The position numbers and the translations under genes are program-made. The notes below the pieces were generated by a model. That model saw nothing but the letters and a program-made list of their open reading frames with translations, did no database searches and was not told where the DNA came from. Positions 8,317 to 16,931 of a stretch of 64,000 bases of DNA are shown here, piece by piece. The stretch is from an uncultured Pseudoalteromonas sp. GTDB taxonomy: Bacteria > Pseudomonadota > Gammaproteobacteria > Enterobacterales > Alteromonadaceae. Every line of letters begins with the position of its first letter. The first letter of the stretch is position 1. The stretch spans positions 1 to 64,000 of the forward strand of contig CANLRB010000024.1 in NCBI GenBank assembly GCA_947493455.1, read 5' to 3'.

Positions 8317-9213
8317 ATGGCTGGTATCAATGGTTTGGACATAAAGCAGTTAAGAGTGTTGCATTACCTTTTGATTGAAAAGAATGCTTCAAGGGTAGCT
8401 TCTAGATTAGGACTAACTCAGCAAGCTGTCAGTGAGCAACTCAAAAAGCTCAGACTGTCTTTTCGAGATCCACTATTTAATAGAAAAAGTAACGGTTTGG
8501 TGCCTACAGCCCATGCGCTATCTCTGCAACAGGAAGTAGCAGAAATAATAACGCGTCTAGAAAATATCACAAAACCTAAGGTTTTTGAGCCTAGTAGCGC
8601 AAGTGGTGTTTTTAGGATATGTGCTTCTGATTATGCACAGGCAGTGGTATTACCAAGTCTGATTCAAACAATTAGAGAACAAGCGCCAAACCTTAAGATA
8701 ATTGTACAAGACTTCGAGATTGATAACTTAAGCATTTTAATGGATAACGGCGAGTTCGATATTGTTATTTCTTTTCCAAAGTTTGTACCTTCAAAGTATC
8801 CAACCATGACTCTTTTCGTCGAAACTCACACCTGTGTAATCGCTGAAAATCATGAAAGAGCTAATGAAAAATGGTCTGTTGAGCAAATTGCACAACATCC
8901 GCAACTGGTCATTTCGCCTAAAAGAGCAAACCTTGTGGGCTCCGCAGATGCATACTTTGAAGAACGCGGTTTGAAAAGAAATATAGTCATGAGTGTTCCT
9001 TTTTTTTCGGCTGCTGCACAATGCATTGTTTCTACCGACATAATTGCCTTCCTACCTACTAAATTGTTGCCAATCAATTGTCTTAAGGAGCTAGATTGCG
9101 ATCTTGAACTTCCTTCGTTTGAAGTCATAGTTGCGTGGCACAAAAGGATGACCGCAGATCCTCTTCACAATTGGATTCGACAGATTATCAGTAGACAACG
9201 TGTCTACACTTAA
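8317..9213 (+). CDS. LysR-family transcriptional regulator (divergent from ALDH operon)
   Basis: A 298-residue LysR regulator. The winged HTH is at about residues 8-65 (QLRVLHYLLIEKNASRVASR, TQQAVSEQLKKL). A periplasmic-binding-protein-like effector domain follows from about 95. Its position 112 bases from the ALDH start on the opposite strand makes it the likely regulator of the ALDH-dioxygenase pair. Confidence 0.88.
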   Translation: MAGINGLDIKQLRVLHYLLIEKNASRVASRLGLTQQAVSEQLKKLRLSFRDPLFNRKSNGLVPTAHALSLQQEVAEIITRLENITKPKVFEPSSASGVFRICASDYAQAVVLPSLIQTIREQAPNLKIIVQDFEIDNLSILMDNGEFDIVISFPKFVPSKYPTMTLFVETHTCVIAENHERANEKWSVEQIAQHPQLVISPKRANLVGSADAYFEERGLKRNIVMSVPFFSAAAQCIVSTDIIAFLPTKLLPINCLKELDCDLELPSFEVIVAWHKRMTADPLHNWIRQIISRQRVYT

Positions 9214-9530
9214 TGCTCCTTTACAGCTAAAAATTAAAATAAAAATGTACAACAAAAAAATAAAGACTCTAGCTCGTTTCTGTCCATCTCTGAGTTAGCC
9301 TCAACGCTTTATTTATAGTAAGTCGACACCTCGTTTTAGGGGAAATAAAGGTTCAAAGCTATTCAATCGCTTTACAATAACTCGCTTGCTCAGCTTATAA
9401 AATCTCAACCTGCCGCTAATTCTCATTTTAAGTGGCAGTCACCACGTTTTTAAAAGTGAATATGCTTTTTATAGCAAAAAAGATCTGGTATGACCAGTTG
9501 CTTATTTTATTAATTTACATATATTCAGTT
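9214..9530. other. Intergenic region (317 bases), no gene seen
   Basis: AT-rich, with no reading frame that looks coding. An 8-base stem (CTGCCGCT...AGTGGCAG) lies around 9410-9440. The dsbC terminator (annotated separately) is at 9475-9498. Part of the stretch 9290-9400 might be an eroded coding remnant, but I could not assign it. Confidence 0.4.
9475..9498 (-). terminator. Intrinsic terminator of dsbC
   Basis: Read leftwards: CTGGT-CAT-ACCAG, three bases, then six T (complement of the AAAAAA at 9475-9480). It lies about 35 bases after the dsbC stop codon. Confidence 0.65.
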
Positions 9531-10307
9531 TTACAATTGACTCAGTCGCTCAATTAATTGGTCAGCTTTTATGTAGCCTGGGATCGCCTCGCCATTACTG
9601 AGTAATATGGTTGGCGTGTGTGCAAAACCAAATTGCTGCGCCAGTTTTTGTTGTATTGGTAAGTTGCCATCGCACAGTCGGTTTTCGCTATCACTAAACG
9701 ACCCCGTATGCATGGCTTGATTCATTGCTGATTGTGGGTTGCTTGCACATAAAACTTGGGCGGTCTTAGTATAGGCTTTGCTGCCAGACTTGCCACGCGG
9801 TACCATAACGTAATCAACCGTGATGCCATTTGCGTTGAGCGTATTAATTTGTCGGTGTAATCGCCGGCAAAATGGACAATCAATATCTGTGAACACAGTT
9901 ATCACATGTTGTTGATTTTTTGCTTGATAGGATAGCAACGCACTTCGTGGAATTTGCTGAATTAAAGACTTTCTTAACTTTTGTTGTGCTATTTCGCTGA
10001 TATCAACCTTTTGAATTGTATCTATGACTTTACCAAGCATGAGATAGCGTCCGTCGGCTGATGAGAAAAAGGTTTGCCCTTGGCTTTGTACTAAATAAAG
10101 TTGTTGGTCAAATTTTTCGACCGAAAACGGTGTTTCTGGACCAAATAGCTCGGTGAGTTTGCGTTCGATTTGAGATTGTGATTGTTCTCTATTTTTATCG
10201 TTTTCTAACGCGGCTTTGGCTTGTATTTCAAAAGATAAAAATAACGAGAGTAACGTAACGATACTGCATAATGGAAAAATATTCTGATGATTGGATTTCA
10301 TAAACAT
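9531..10307 (-). CDS. dsbC: Thiol:disulfide interchange protein DsbC
   Basis: A 258-residue periplasmic disulfide isomerase. The N-terminal hydrophobic segment (about residues 10-30) is a signal peptide. A dimerisation domain occupies about 45-115. The thioredoxin fold carries the active site DCPFC, C144-C147, and a cis-proline TPT near 233. Two further cysteines (C183 and C208 by my count) resemble the structural disulfide of DsbC. It isomerises wrong disulfides with electrons from DsbD, which is not in the window. Transcribed alone or behind the regulator 10428-11444, 120 bases upstream. Confidence 0.9.
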   Translation of the reverse strand: MFMKSNHQNIFPLCSIVTLLSLFLSFEIQAKAALENDKNREQSQSQIERKLTELFGPETPFSVEKFDQQLYLVQSQGQTFFSSADGRYLMLGKVIDTIQKVDISEIAQQKLRKSLIQQIPRSALLSYQAKNQQHVITVFTDIDCPFCRRLHRQINTLNANGITVDYVMVPRGKSGSKAYTKTAQVLCASNPQSAMNQAMHTGSFSDSENRLCDGNLPIQQKLAQQFGFAHTPTILLSNGEAIPGYIKADQLIERLSQL

Positions 10308-10427
10308 GCCCTAAAAGTAACAAAGGTTTGGTTATAACCTTGTCTGTCAAATAGGGCATTTAAAACTTTCTAAAATAAATTATAAAAATCTATAAGTTTA
10401 TATTTTTCAGTACGTTATATTTTTCAA

Positions 10428-11444
10428 TTAAGCGATGCTTTGTCGCTTGTTTCGGGAGATATCTAGCTCAATTAAACTATCGCATTCTACTTTCGAAGTC
10501 GCCGGTGTCGAGAGTTGTTGGCATAATTCAGTGTTTTCTTTTAACTGACTGAGTTTTTTGTTTGCATTTAAAGCAATCCCAATTGAGTTATTGCTTACAG
10601 CATCATTATTTTGTATATCGCTTTGGTGTGTTAAACGGTTATTGTTTTTCGTTTTAAAAAGGTTTGCAATACGCTTATCAAGTACTTGTGCACTGCAAAT
10701 TGCTTGCGAGCGCTCTAAATTTTTTTGACCTTGTTGCGCAAAATCGATTGCATGATCTAGTTGATTGTTTTGAAAGGCAACTCGACTCATTAAATCAAGC
10801 GCTTGCGCATGATAATAAGGGCTTATCGTTGACGCCTCGGCAACTTGTTGTGCAATTTCTGTTGCGATATAAGGATTTTGTAATTGCAGGTTTACTTCAG
10901 CAAGTAGCAGCCTAGCGTCGATTGAATCAGGATTCTCTCTAAGGCTAAATTGCAACCATTTTTCGGCCTCAACATAATGTGCTTTGTTAAATGCCAATAT
11001 CGCATTTGCGTAGCTGCCTTGAGCGGGCATAAGTGCATTATTTGGTATATCTTGTGAGTATGGCTTAAATAGCGCAACTAACCCCATTGCGACGACCAAT
11101 AAACTTGCAGCAGCACTATAAACTATTTTTTTTGGTGCTTTTTGCATTATTGTAACCTTTGCCTGCCAAATATAGCCTTTGTTCGGTTGTGTGCGAATGA
11201 GCGCCGCACTGGGTGCTAGTTTTCGAAGTTCGCTCACAACTTGAAAAACCCGATAATCTTGTACTTGTTCACTTTGCCAAAGTGCTAAATACAAGGCGTT
11301 TTTAGAGACAAGTTGATTGGGGTGTTGTAGAAAATAATGCAGGGCATTTGCTGTTTTAGGTCTAAGTTGTACAGCCGTGTTTGATCGTTTTAGCTGATAG
11401 GATTGGTCACAAAAAGTGAAGTCTAAAAATTGGTAAATCGCCAT
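10428..11444 (-). CDS. ToxR/CadC-type membrane-anchored transcriptional regulator with TPR-like tail
   Basis: A 338-residue regulator. An OmpR-type winged helix lies at about 1-95 (LRPKTANALHYFLQHPNQLVSKNALYLALW region, IRTQPNKGYIW). A single membrane segment spans about 106-126. A periplasmic region with TPR-like helices follows at about 140-260 (NKAHYVEAEKWLQFSL, LLAEVNLQLQNPYIA). This layout lets an envelope signal act directly on DNA. It is divergent from nhaD (198 bases), which suggests control of Na+/H+ antiport, though it could also serve dsbC downstream. Confidence 0.82.
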   Translation of the reverse strand: MAIYQFLDFTFCDQSYQLKRSNTAVQLRPKTANALHYFLQHPNQLVSKNALYLALWQSEQVQDYRVFQVVSELRKLAPSAALIRTQPNKGYIWQAKVTIMQKAPKKIVYSAAASLLVVAMGLVALFKPYSQDIPNNALMPAQGSYANAILAFNKAHYVEAEKWLQFSLRENPDSIDARLLLAEVNLQLQNPYIATEIAQQVAEASTISPYYHAQALDLMSRVAFQNNQLDHAIDFAQQGQKNLERSQAICSAQVLDKRIANLFKTKNNNRLTHQSDIQNNDAVSNNSIGIALNANKKLSQLKENTELCQQLSTPATSKVECDSLIELDISRNKRQSIA

Positions 11445-11607
11445 GGGTTGTCCTTAATGTTTTATCAGCTTTGGCGGCTCTCTACTAAACTTAACATCTT
11501 GCGGTTTACTTGACTACTTATCAAGCACAGTTTGCGCTATCTCAATCTTGGTGTGACTACCACCTCTGTCGTATGCAAATTGTACAAAACTTATGTTACT
11601 GTTCGCG

Positions 11608-11626
11608 CCGCAGGTTAAACCTATTT
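11608..11626. promoter_or_regulatory. Palindrome close to the nhaD start
   Basis: AGGTTAAACCT at 11612-11622 is an 11-base perfect palindrome ending about 20 bases before the nhaD ATG, a position where a bound protein would block transcription or translation. No known motif is recognised. Confidence 0.25.
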
Positions 11627-11642
11627 TAAGGACAAACAACAA

Positions 11643-13082
11643 ATGATATCCAAACCGCTTCTTTTTTTCGCTTTGTTACTCGTATCTTCAACTTCAGCCA
11701 TGGCGGCGACAGGCACGTCATCATTGTCGCTTGATTTAACATCAAGCACCATTGGATTTGTTTGTTTAACAATTTTTGTACTTGCTTATGTGCTCGTTAT
11801 GCTTGAAGAAAAGTTACACATGCGAAAGTCCAAACCCGTGCTGGTGGCGGCTGGGTTAATTTGGATACTCATAGGTAGCTTTTATGTCTCAAATGGCATG
11901 CCCGATGTGACGGCGAATGCGTTTCGTCATAACTTACTCGAATTTGCTGAATTGATGCTTTTTCTATTAGTAGCAATGACCTATATCAATGCACTTGAAG
12001 AGCGTAATGTGTTTGACGCATTGCGGGTTTGGATGGTGCAAAAAGGGTTTAGTTATCCCGCCCTTTTTTGGATTACCGGCTGGCTTGCATTTTTTATTTC
12101 GCCGATTGCAGATAACTTAACAACTGCGCTGCTTATGTGCGCTGTGGTTATGAAAGTGGCGCAAGGCGATAAAACATTTATCAATCTAAGCTGTATTAAT
12201 ATCGTTGTTGCGGCGAATGCGGGCGGGGCGTTTAGTCCTTTTGGCGACATTACGACACTGATGGTATGGCAAGCAGGAAAAATCGAATTTGTTGGCTTTT
12301 TTGCACTCTTTATTCCAGCCGTTGTTAACTATCTTGTACCAGCAACGATTATGAGCTTTTTTATTGAGCGAAAACGACCGAATACGGCACGTGAAGAAGT
12401 TGAGTTGAAGCGCGGTGCGATCCGTATTTTGTGCTTGTTTTTACTTACCGTGACAACGGCTGTGTTATGTCATAGCTTGCTTCATTTACCGCCTGTACTT
12501 GGTATGATGATGGGGTTAGGTTACCTGCAATTTTTTGGTTACTTTTTAAGAATGACGTTACCAGGCTCACTGTCGCGTAAAATCGCGGTAGCTGAACAAA
12601 ATGGTGATGAACGACGCTTAAAGTCGCTCGGTAGCGTGGTTCCTTTTGATGTGTTTGCACGCATATCACGAGCAGAGTGGGACACTTTACTGTTTTTCTA
12701 TGGCATTGTGGTTTGTGTTGGCGGACTTGGCTTTTTAGGTTATTTAAGCTTAATGTCAGAAGTCCTATATGGTGGATGGTCAGCGACCTCTGCTAATATA
12801 TTTTTAGGCGTTATTTCTGCCGTTATCGATAATATTCCCGTGATGTTTGCCGTGCTTGCGATGTCACCTGAGCTGTCACATGGACAGTGGTTACTCATTA
12901 CGCTCACCGCGGGCGTTGGTGGTAGTTTACTTTCAATTGGTTCGGCCGCGGGCGTCGCGTTGATGGGACAAGCGCGCGGCTATTACACTTTCTTTGGTCA
13001 TTTAAAATGGGCACCGGTGATTGCGCTTGGTTATGCGGCCAGTATCGCTGTGCATTTGTGGCTGAACGCTGAAATGTTTTAA
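11643..13082 (+). CDS. nhaD: Na+/H+ antiporter NhaD
   Basis: A 479-residue inner-membrane Na+/H+ antiporter of the NhaD family (about 12 helices), used for Na+ extrusion and pH homeostasis in marine and alkaliphilic bacteria. Diagnostic sequences: ISPIADNLTTALLM near residue 152, NAGGAFSPFGDITTLMVWQAG near 193, and the repeat motif SAVIDNIPVMFAVLAM near 390. The conserved D/N residues of the two inverted ISP-ADN and VIDN halves are ion-site candidates. The N-terminus is signal-like (SAMAA). AAGGA lies upstream of ATG 11643. Confidence 0.93.
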   Translation: MISKPLLFFALLLVSSTSAMAATGTSSLSLDLTSSTIGFVCLTIFVLAYVLVMLEEKLHMRKSKPVLVAAGLIWILIGSFYVSNGMPDVTANAFRHNLLEFAELMLFLLVAMTYINALEERNVFDALRVWMVQKGFSYPALFWITGWLAFFISPIADNLTTALLMCAVVMKVAQGDKTFINLSCINIVVAANAGGAFSPFGDITTLMVWQAGKIEFVGFFALFIPAVVNYLVPATIMSFFIERKRPNTAREEVELKRGAIRILCLFLLTVTTAVLCHSLLHLPPVLGMMMGLGYLQFFGYFLRMTLPGSLSRKIAVAEQNGDERRLKSLGSVVPFDVFARISRAEWDTLLFFYGIVVCVGGLGFLGYLSLMSEVLYGGWSATSANIFLGVISAVIDNIPVMFAVLAMSPELSHGQWLLITLTAGVGGSLLSIGSAAGVALMGQARGYYTFFGHLKWAPVIALGYAASIAVHLWLNAEMF

Positions 13083-13099
13083 ACGCGCCAAAATCATAC

Positions 13100-13126
13100 A
13101 TGTTTGCACTAAAAAAGTGCAAACAT
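13100..13126. terminator. Stem-loop after nhaD
   Basis: A perfect 10-base inverted repeat, ATGTTTGCAC (13100-13109) and GTGCAAACAT (13117-13126), with a 7-base loop, follows the nhaD stop by 17 bases. No U-tract follows, so it may be a weak terminator or an mRNA-stabilising hairpin. Confidence 0.5.
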
Positions 13127-13236
13127 CACCTGCACATAAATATTTTTACTTTTTAATTATTGATATTAAACACTTTTTAATCTTGGCGCTGGACTTGCTC
13201 ACTTTTTGTTATTGAAACCTAATATTGAGAAACACT

Positions 13237-14574
13237 ATGAGTTGTGTTGAAGCTAATTTTGATGGCTTAGTTGGTCCTACCCATAACTACGCTGGGTTAT
13301 CGCAAGGGAATGTAGCTTCTGTCGCCAATGCAAAAAACACCTCGAATCCGCGTCAAGCTGCTTTGCAAGGTTTAGCTAAAATGAAAGCACTGCATGATTT
13401 AGGCTGTACGCAAGGTGTTTTGGCCCCACAAGAGCGTCCTGATATAACAACATTGCGGCGACTCGGCTTTAAGGGAACAGATGCGAGTGTACTCGAAGCT
13501 GTCTACAAAACGTCGCCAGTTTTGCTTGCGTCTTGCTGCTCGGCATCAAGTATGTGGACTGCAAATGCGGCGACTGTGTCACCCTCTGCAGATACACAAA
13601 ATCACAAAGTGCATTTTACTCCAGCTAATTTGGCGAACAAATTTCATCGTTCTCTCGAGCCCAACGCAACAGGTCGAATATTACAGGCAACATTTAACGA
13701 TGAACGCTATTTTGAGCATCATCAACATCTTAATACAACAGACTATTTTGGTGATGAGGGAGCTGCAAACCACACACGATTATGTGAGCGTTATAGTCAA
13801 ACTGGCGTCGAGATTTTTACTTATGGTCGTAGTGCGTTTAATCTAGCAGTCCCTGCACCGGTTAAATTTCCAGCTCGCCAAACATTAGAAGCAAGCCAAG
13901 CAATTGCGCGTTTACATGGGTTAGCACGAGAGAACACCGTATTTGTGCAGCAAAATCCAGATGTGATTGAACAGGGTGTTTTTCACAATGATGTGATTGC
14001 AGTCGGTAATCAAAATGTATTTTTATATCATGAATATGCTTATCTAAATTGCGAACAATTTAAGGATGAAGTACACCGTAAATATGGCGACAGGTCATTA
14101 TTTTTAATTGAAGTGAAAAATGAACAAGTATCGATTTCAGATGCTGTAAATAGCTATTTATTTAATACGCAAATTATTACCGTGGGCGACAATAACATGG
14201 CGATTATTGCCCCTGAACATTGCAGGAAAAATAGTACCGTTTATGACTATTTACAAACTTTAGTCGCTGCGAACAACCCGGTCAATCAAATTCACTTTTT
14301 TGATGTCAACGAAAGCATGAAAAACGGTGGTGGGCCTGCATGTTTGCGCTTACGTGTACCATTAACTCAGCAAGAACTAGGCGCAGTCAACTCTAACTGT
14401 TTACTCGACGAATCCTTATACGCTCGCCTTAAAAGCTGGATAACTAAACATTATCGAGACCGTTTGACACTGCAAGATTTACGCGATCCCCAATTGTTAA
14501 ATGAATCACGCAGCGCGCTCGATGAATTATCTCGTATTTTGTCGCTAGGCAATGTCTATCAATTTCAACAGTGA
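13237..14574 (+). CDS. astB: N-succinylarginine dihydrolase AstB
   Basis: A 445-residue enzyme of the arginine succinyltransferase (AST) pathway. It hydrolyses N2-succinylarginine to N2-succinylornithine, CO2 and two ammonia. The N-terminus [18 protein letters not shown] is diagnostic. Catalytic residues of the guanidino-modifying fold are visible at E174, H250 and C369 ([10 protein letters not shown]). I chose ATG 13237 over the TTG at 13225 because the family starts at this point. No other ast gene is in the window, so astB stands apart from a complete ast operon. Confidence 0.93.
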   Translation: MSCVEANFDGLVGPTHNYAGLSQGNVASVANAKNTSNPRQAALQGLAKMKALHDLGCTQGVLAPQERPDITTLRRLGFKGTDASVLEAVYKTSPVLLASCCSASSMWTANAATVSPSADTQNHKVHFTPANLANKFHRSLEPNATGRILQATFNDERYFEHHQHLNTTDYFGDEGAANHTRLCERYSQTGVEIFTYGRSAFNLAVPAPVKFPARQTLEASQAIARLHGLARENTVFVQQNPDVIEQGVFHNDVIAVGNQNVFLYHEYAYLNCEQFKDEVHRKYGDRSLFLIEVKNEQVSISDAVNSYLFNTQIITVGDNNMAIIAPEHCRKNSTVYDYLQTLVAANNPVNQIHFFDVNESMKNGGGPACLRLRVPLTQQELGAVNSNCLLDESLYARLKSWITKHYRDRLTLQDLRDPQLLNESRSALDELSRILSLGNVYQFQQ

Positions 14575-14602
14575 GTTATTTGTTTAACAACTGATTTGTA
14601 GC

Positions 14603-14625
14603 AGAACGCATATGCGTTCTTTTTA
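14603..14625 (+). terminator. Intrinsic terminator of astB
   Basis: AGAACG-CATATG-CGTTCT followed by TTTTT, 29 bases after the astB stop codon: a 6-base stem with U-tract. Confidence 0.75.
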
Positions 14626-14688
14626 GATAATTATATACAGCTTGAACGGGAACGTTAGATTATGTAGTAAGTATCGGTTTAAACTGGT

Positions 14689-14755
14689 CGCTCAATGCAG
14701 AAATATTTTAAATTCCGTACTTATTTTTACTGCTTTTCGCATTGAGCGTGTTTTT
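14689..14755. repeat. Long-loop inverted repeat between astB and the hydrolase
   Basis: CGCTCAATGC (14689-14698) is repeated in inverse as GCATTGAGCG (14739-14748) with a 40-base loop, then TGTTTTTATAT. It could be a second, rightward terminator, the 3' end of a small RNA, or the ends of a tiny decayed element. The convergent hydrolase ends 17 bases further on. Confidence 0.4.
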
Positions 14756-14764
14756 ATATCGAGA

Positions 14765-16201
14765 CTAGTTTGTTGGTGGTAGGCTATCTAGATTTATGAT
14801 CCAATCACGTAATGTTGTTAGTAACTTATTGGACAGGGTGATTTCAATCGTCTGATAAAGTGACATTTTTCCCGATTTTGTCGGCTGAAATAAGTGATTA
14901 TGATCGGCCAGATTGATAACTTTCGAATGTTTACTATTAGAGAGACTTTCTCTCATTAAATCAATATGATGCTGCGAACTAATTTGTACATCATGCTCGG
15001 CATAAATAGCGAGTACTGGTTTGGTGATTTGCTTTAATTCTTGCACAGGTTGATGCTTTAAAAATGTGTGGTACCAATCGCTTGTTAACCTAGATAATCT
15101 GCCTTCTGGTAATGAACCGCCGCCAAGTCGCTTTAGTTCTTTTTTCGCATTCAATGGTAGAGAAAGCCAATTGGCCTGATAGGTTTCAATTAATTTTTGT
15201 TTAAGTACTTTCTTAGGTAAGTTTACTGCGTTTAAAATCGTTTGATTAAGGGATGCCGTAATAGTAGCGCCTGCATTCGCAGTTGATGGTGTTACACCAT
15301 TTGACAATAGAATTTGTATCATTTGGTTTTCTGAAACAAACCGACCCGATTGGCTTGGTGCGGCAAGCAAAATTGAAAAGTCTACGAGACTGTTTTTGTT
15401 TGCTACAATCGGGGCGATAAGTCCACCTTCACTGTGACCAATGACACCAAGCCTCAAGTTTTTAAGTGCCGGCCGAGAGGATAAAAAGTCAATTGCTGCA
15501 CTTGCATCTTCTGCAAAATCGTAGCTAGTTGCTGCTGAAAAGTTACCTTGTGACTGGTTTGTGCCGCGATCATCAAAGCGTAAAACTGCAATATTGTGTC
15601 GAGTAAGGTAGTCGGCTAATACCAAAAAGGGACGATGTCCCATATAAAGTTGATCGCGGTTTTGTGGGCCTGAACCTGAAATAAGAACAACCGCGGCTAT
15701 CGGCTTGTCGGGCATAGTTAAAGTGCCCGCAAGCAATATATCGTCTTTTATATTTTTAAATACTACCTCTTCAGTAAAGTACGGCAGAGGTAGTGTAGGA
15801 TCTTGCGGCCTATTCAGTTTTTTTTTAACAGTCTTAAGTTCTTGCAGACCTTTAACCATTTTTAATGGGAATGACTGGCCACTTTGATTCCATGTGCCGT
15901 CTAAGGTATTTCCAATTCGCGTCGATTGATATAAAGCGCCGGCAACCGCAATGTCAAATATCACTTCATTGTCTTTTATCGTAAGTGATTTTATCGGTAT
16001 ATCTTTTGCGCCTTGTAAAGGACTATCCATTGTGGCAAGCAATCCAGTTTTACTATCTTTTACATTAAATATAATTGGAACGGTTTGTTGCCCAATTTGG
16101 ATTTGACCTTGCCAACGACCTATCATTGACTCTGAACTTGCCAAAACGTCACTACAAAAAAGAATGAATATTATTAATGTCGTAATTAAATACTTTTTCA
16201 T
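14765..16201 (-). CDS. Secreted alpha/beta hydrolase (serine aminopeptidase/esterase family)
   Basis: A 478-residue protein with a signal peptide (residues 1-21). A small N-terminal beta domain at about 25-115 (MIGRWQGQIQIG, NTLDGTWNQSG) is followed by an alpha/beta hydrolase from about 150. The nucleophile elbow is GHSEGG (S257). The acid is probably the D in YAEHDVQIS and the base the H in LADHNHLF. Substrate unknown: a peptide, ester or toxin. ATG 16201 is preferred because GGAG is 6 bases upstream. Second gene after the small membrane protein 16218-16415. Confidence 0.82.
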   Translation of the reverse strand: MKKYLITTLIIFILFCSDVLASSESMIGRWQGQIQIGQQTVPIIFNVKDSKTGLLATMDSPLQGAKDIPIKSLTIKDNEVIFDIAVAGALYQSTRIGNTLDGTWNQSGQSFPLKMVKGLQELKTVKKKLNRPQDPTLPLPYFTEEVVFKNIKDDILLAGTLTMPDKPIAAVVLISGSGPQNRDQLYMGHRPFLVLADYLTRHNIAVLRFDDRGTNQSQGNFSAATSYDFAEDASAAIDFLSSRPALKNLRLGVIGHSEGGLIAPIVANKNSLVDFSILLAAPSQSGRFVSENQMIQILLSNGVTPSTANAGATITASLNQTILNAVNLPKKVLKQKLIETYQANWLSLPLNAKKELKRLGGGSLPEGRLSRLTSDWYHTFLKHQPVQELKQITKPVLAIYAEHDVQISSQHHIDLMRESLSNSKHSKVINLADHNHLFQPTKSGKMSLYQTIEITLSNKLLTTLRDWIINLDSLPPTN

Positions 16202-16217
16202 AATCATCTCCAATTAG

Positions 16218-16415
16218 TTATTTGCGAGGAAACTGTTTTTTGCACGGGGTGTGCTTTTGTAAACGGATAAAAATTGCTGCGCAACCAATGATTAGGCCAA
16301 AATTTCTGGCCTGTTCATCGGCGTCTTTTAAAAGCCACGCTAACGTTAGAAAGCAACAAGCAAGCATAATATCGCCAATAATACGACAGTTGAATTTTGT
16401 TATTAATAGATTCAT
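16218..16415 (-). CDS. Small membrane protein, hypothetical
   Basis: A 65-residue protein with two hydrophobic stretches (about 11-27 and 37-52) and a basic tail. The ATG at 16415 has a clear TGGAG six bases upstream, and the gene ends 16 bases before the hydrolase start, which supports a real operon. Family not recognised. It is divergent from the YtrA-like regulator over a region rich in GTACTA repeats. Confidence 0.6.
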   Translation of the reverse strand: MNLLITKFNCRIIGDIMLACCFLTLAWLLKDADEQARNFGLIIGCAAIFIRLQKHTPCKKQFPRK

Positions 16416-16429
16416 AAAATCTCCAGTTA

Positions 16430-16500
16430 AGTAATGTACTACATGTGCTATTAATACAATAGATCGGTGTGTACTAGTACGTCAAGTAGTACATTGCTAA
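16430..16500. promoter_or_regulatory. Candidate YtrA-type operators
   Basis: The 130-base divergent region carries AATGTACTAC (16433-16442), its exact inverse GTAGTACATT (16486-16495), and between them the palindrome GTACTAGTAC (16471-16480). All three share GTACTA. Such an array beside a GntR/YtrA repressor is a strong candidate for autoregulation and control of the leftward hydrolase operon. Inference from symmetry and position. Confidence 0.5.
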
Positions 16501-16547
16501 AAATACTGCTAGAATAAACTTACTTGACTTAAATATTGAAACTAGTG

Positions 16548-16928
16548 ATGTTTATAGAATTAGATAACGGTGTTGATACACCTATATATCAACAAATTGT
16601 TGAGCAAATTAAACTTGCGGTGGAGTGTGGTGAGCTTGAGCCTGGTCAGCAGATCCCATCAATTCGCCAAATTGCGCATGATGCAGATGTTAATCCAAAT
16701 ACAGTTGCAAAAGCGTATAAAATATTAGAACGAGATCAAGTTATTGAATCAAAAGGGTATCGGGGATCTTTTATCAAGCCTAAAGCATCTCAATTCTTAC
16801 ACCAAAACATGCATTCTAAAGTGGAAAAAGAATTGCTTGCCGCGATTGGTAAATTACGTCAAATTGGCGCAATTGATTCGGAAATACGAAACTCTTTTAA
16901 TGCCATAATGAAAAAAAATTCGGAGTAA
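16548..16928 (+). CDS. GntR-family (YtrA subfamily) transcriptional regulator
   Basis: A 126-residue regulator. The winged HTH is at about residues 5-75 (PIYQQIVEQIKLAVECGEL, PGQQIPSIRQIAHDADVNPNTVAKAYKILE, then the wing G-Y-R-G-S). The helical tail of about 45 residues is as short as in YtrA, which has no effector domain. YtrA regulators respond to cell-envelope antibiotics and sit with membrane or ABC proteins. I chose ATG 16548 (MFIELDNG) over TTG 16536. It precedes a membrane protein by 3 bases. Confidence 0.85.
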   Translation: MFIELDNGVDTPIYQQIVEQIKLAVECGELEPGQQIPSIRQIAHDADVNPNTVAKAYKILERDQVIESKGYRGSFIKPKASQFLHQNMHSKVEKELLAAIGKLRQIGAIDSEIRNSFNAIMKKNSE

Positions 16929-16931
16929 CCA

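Noticed and set aside
12053-12669. Minus-strand frames inside nhaD
   Set aside because: Shadows of the real gene in other frames.
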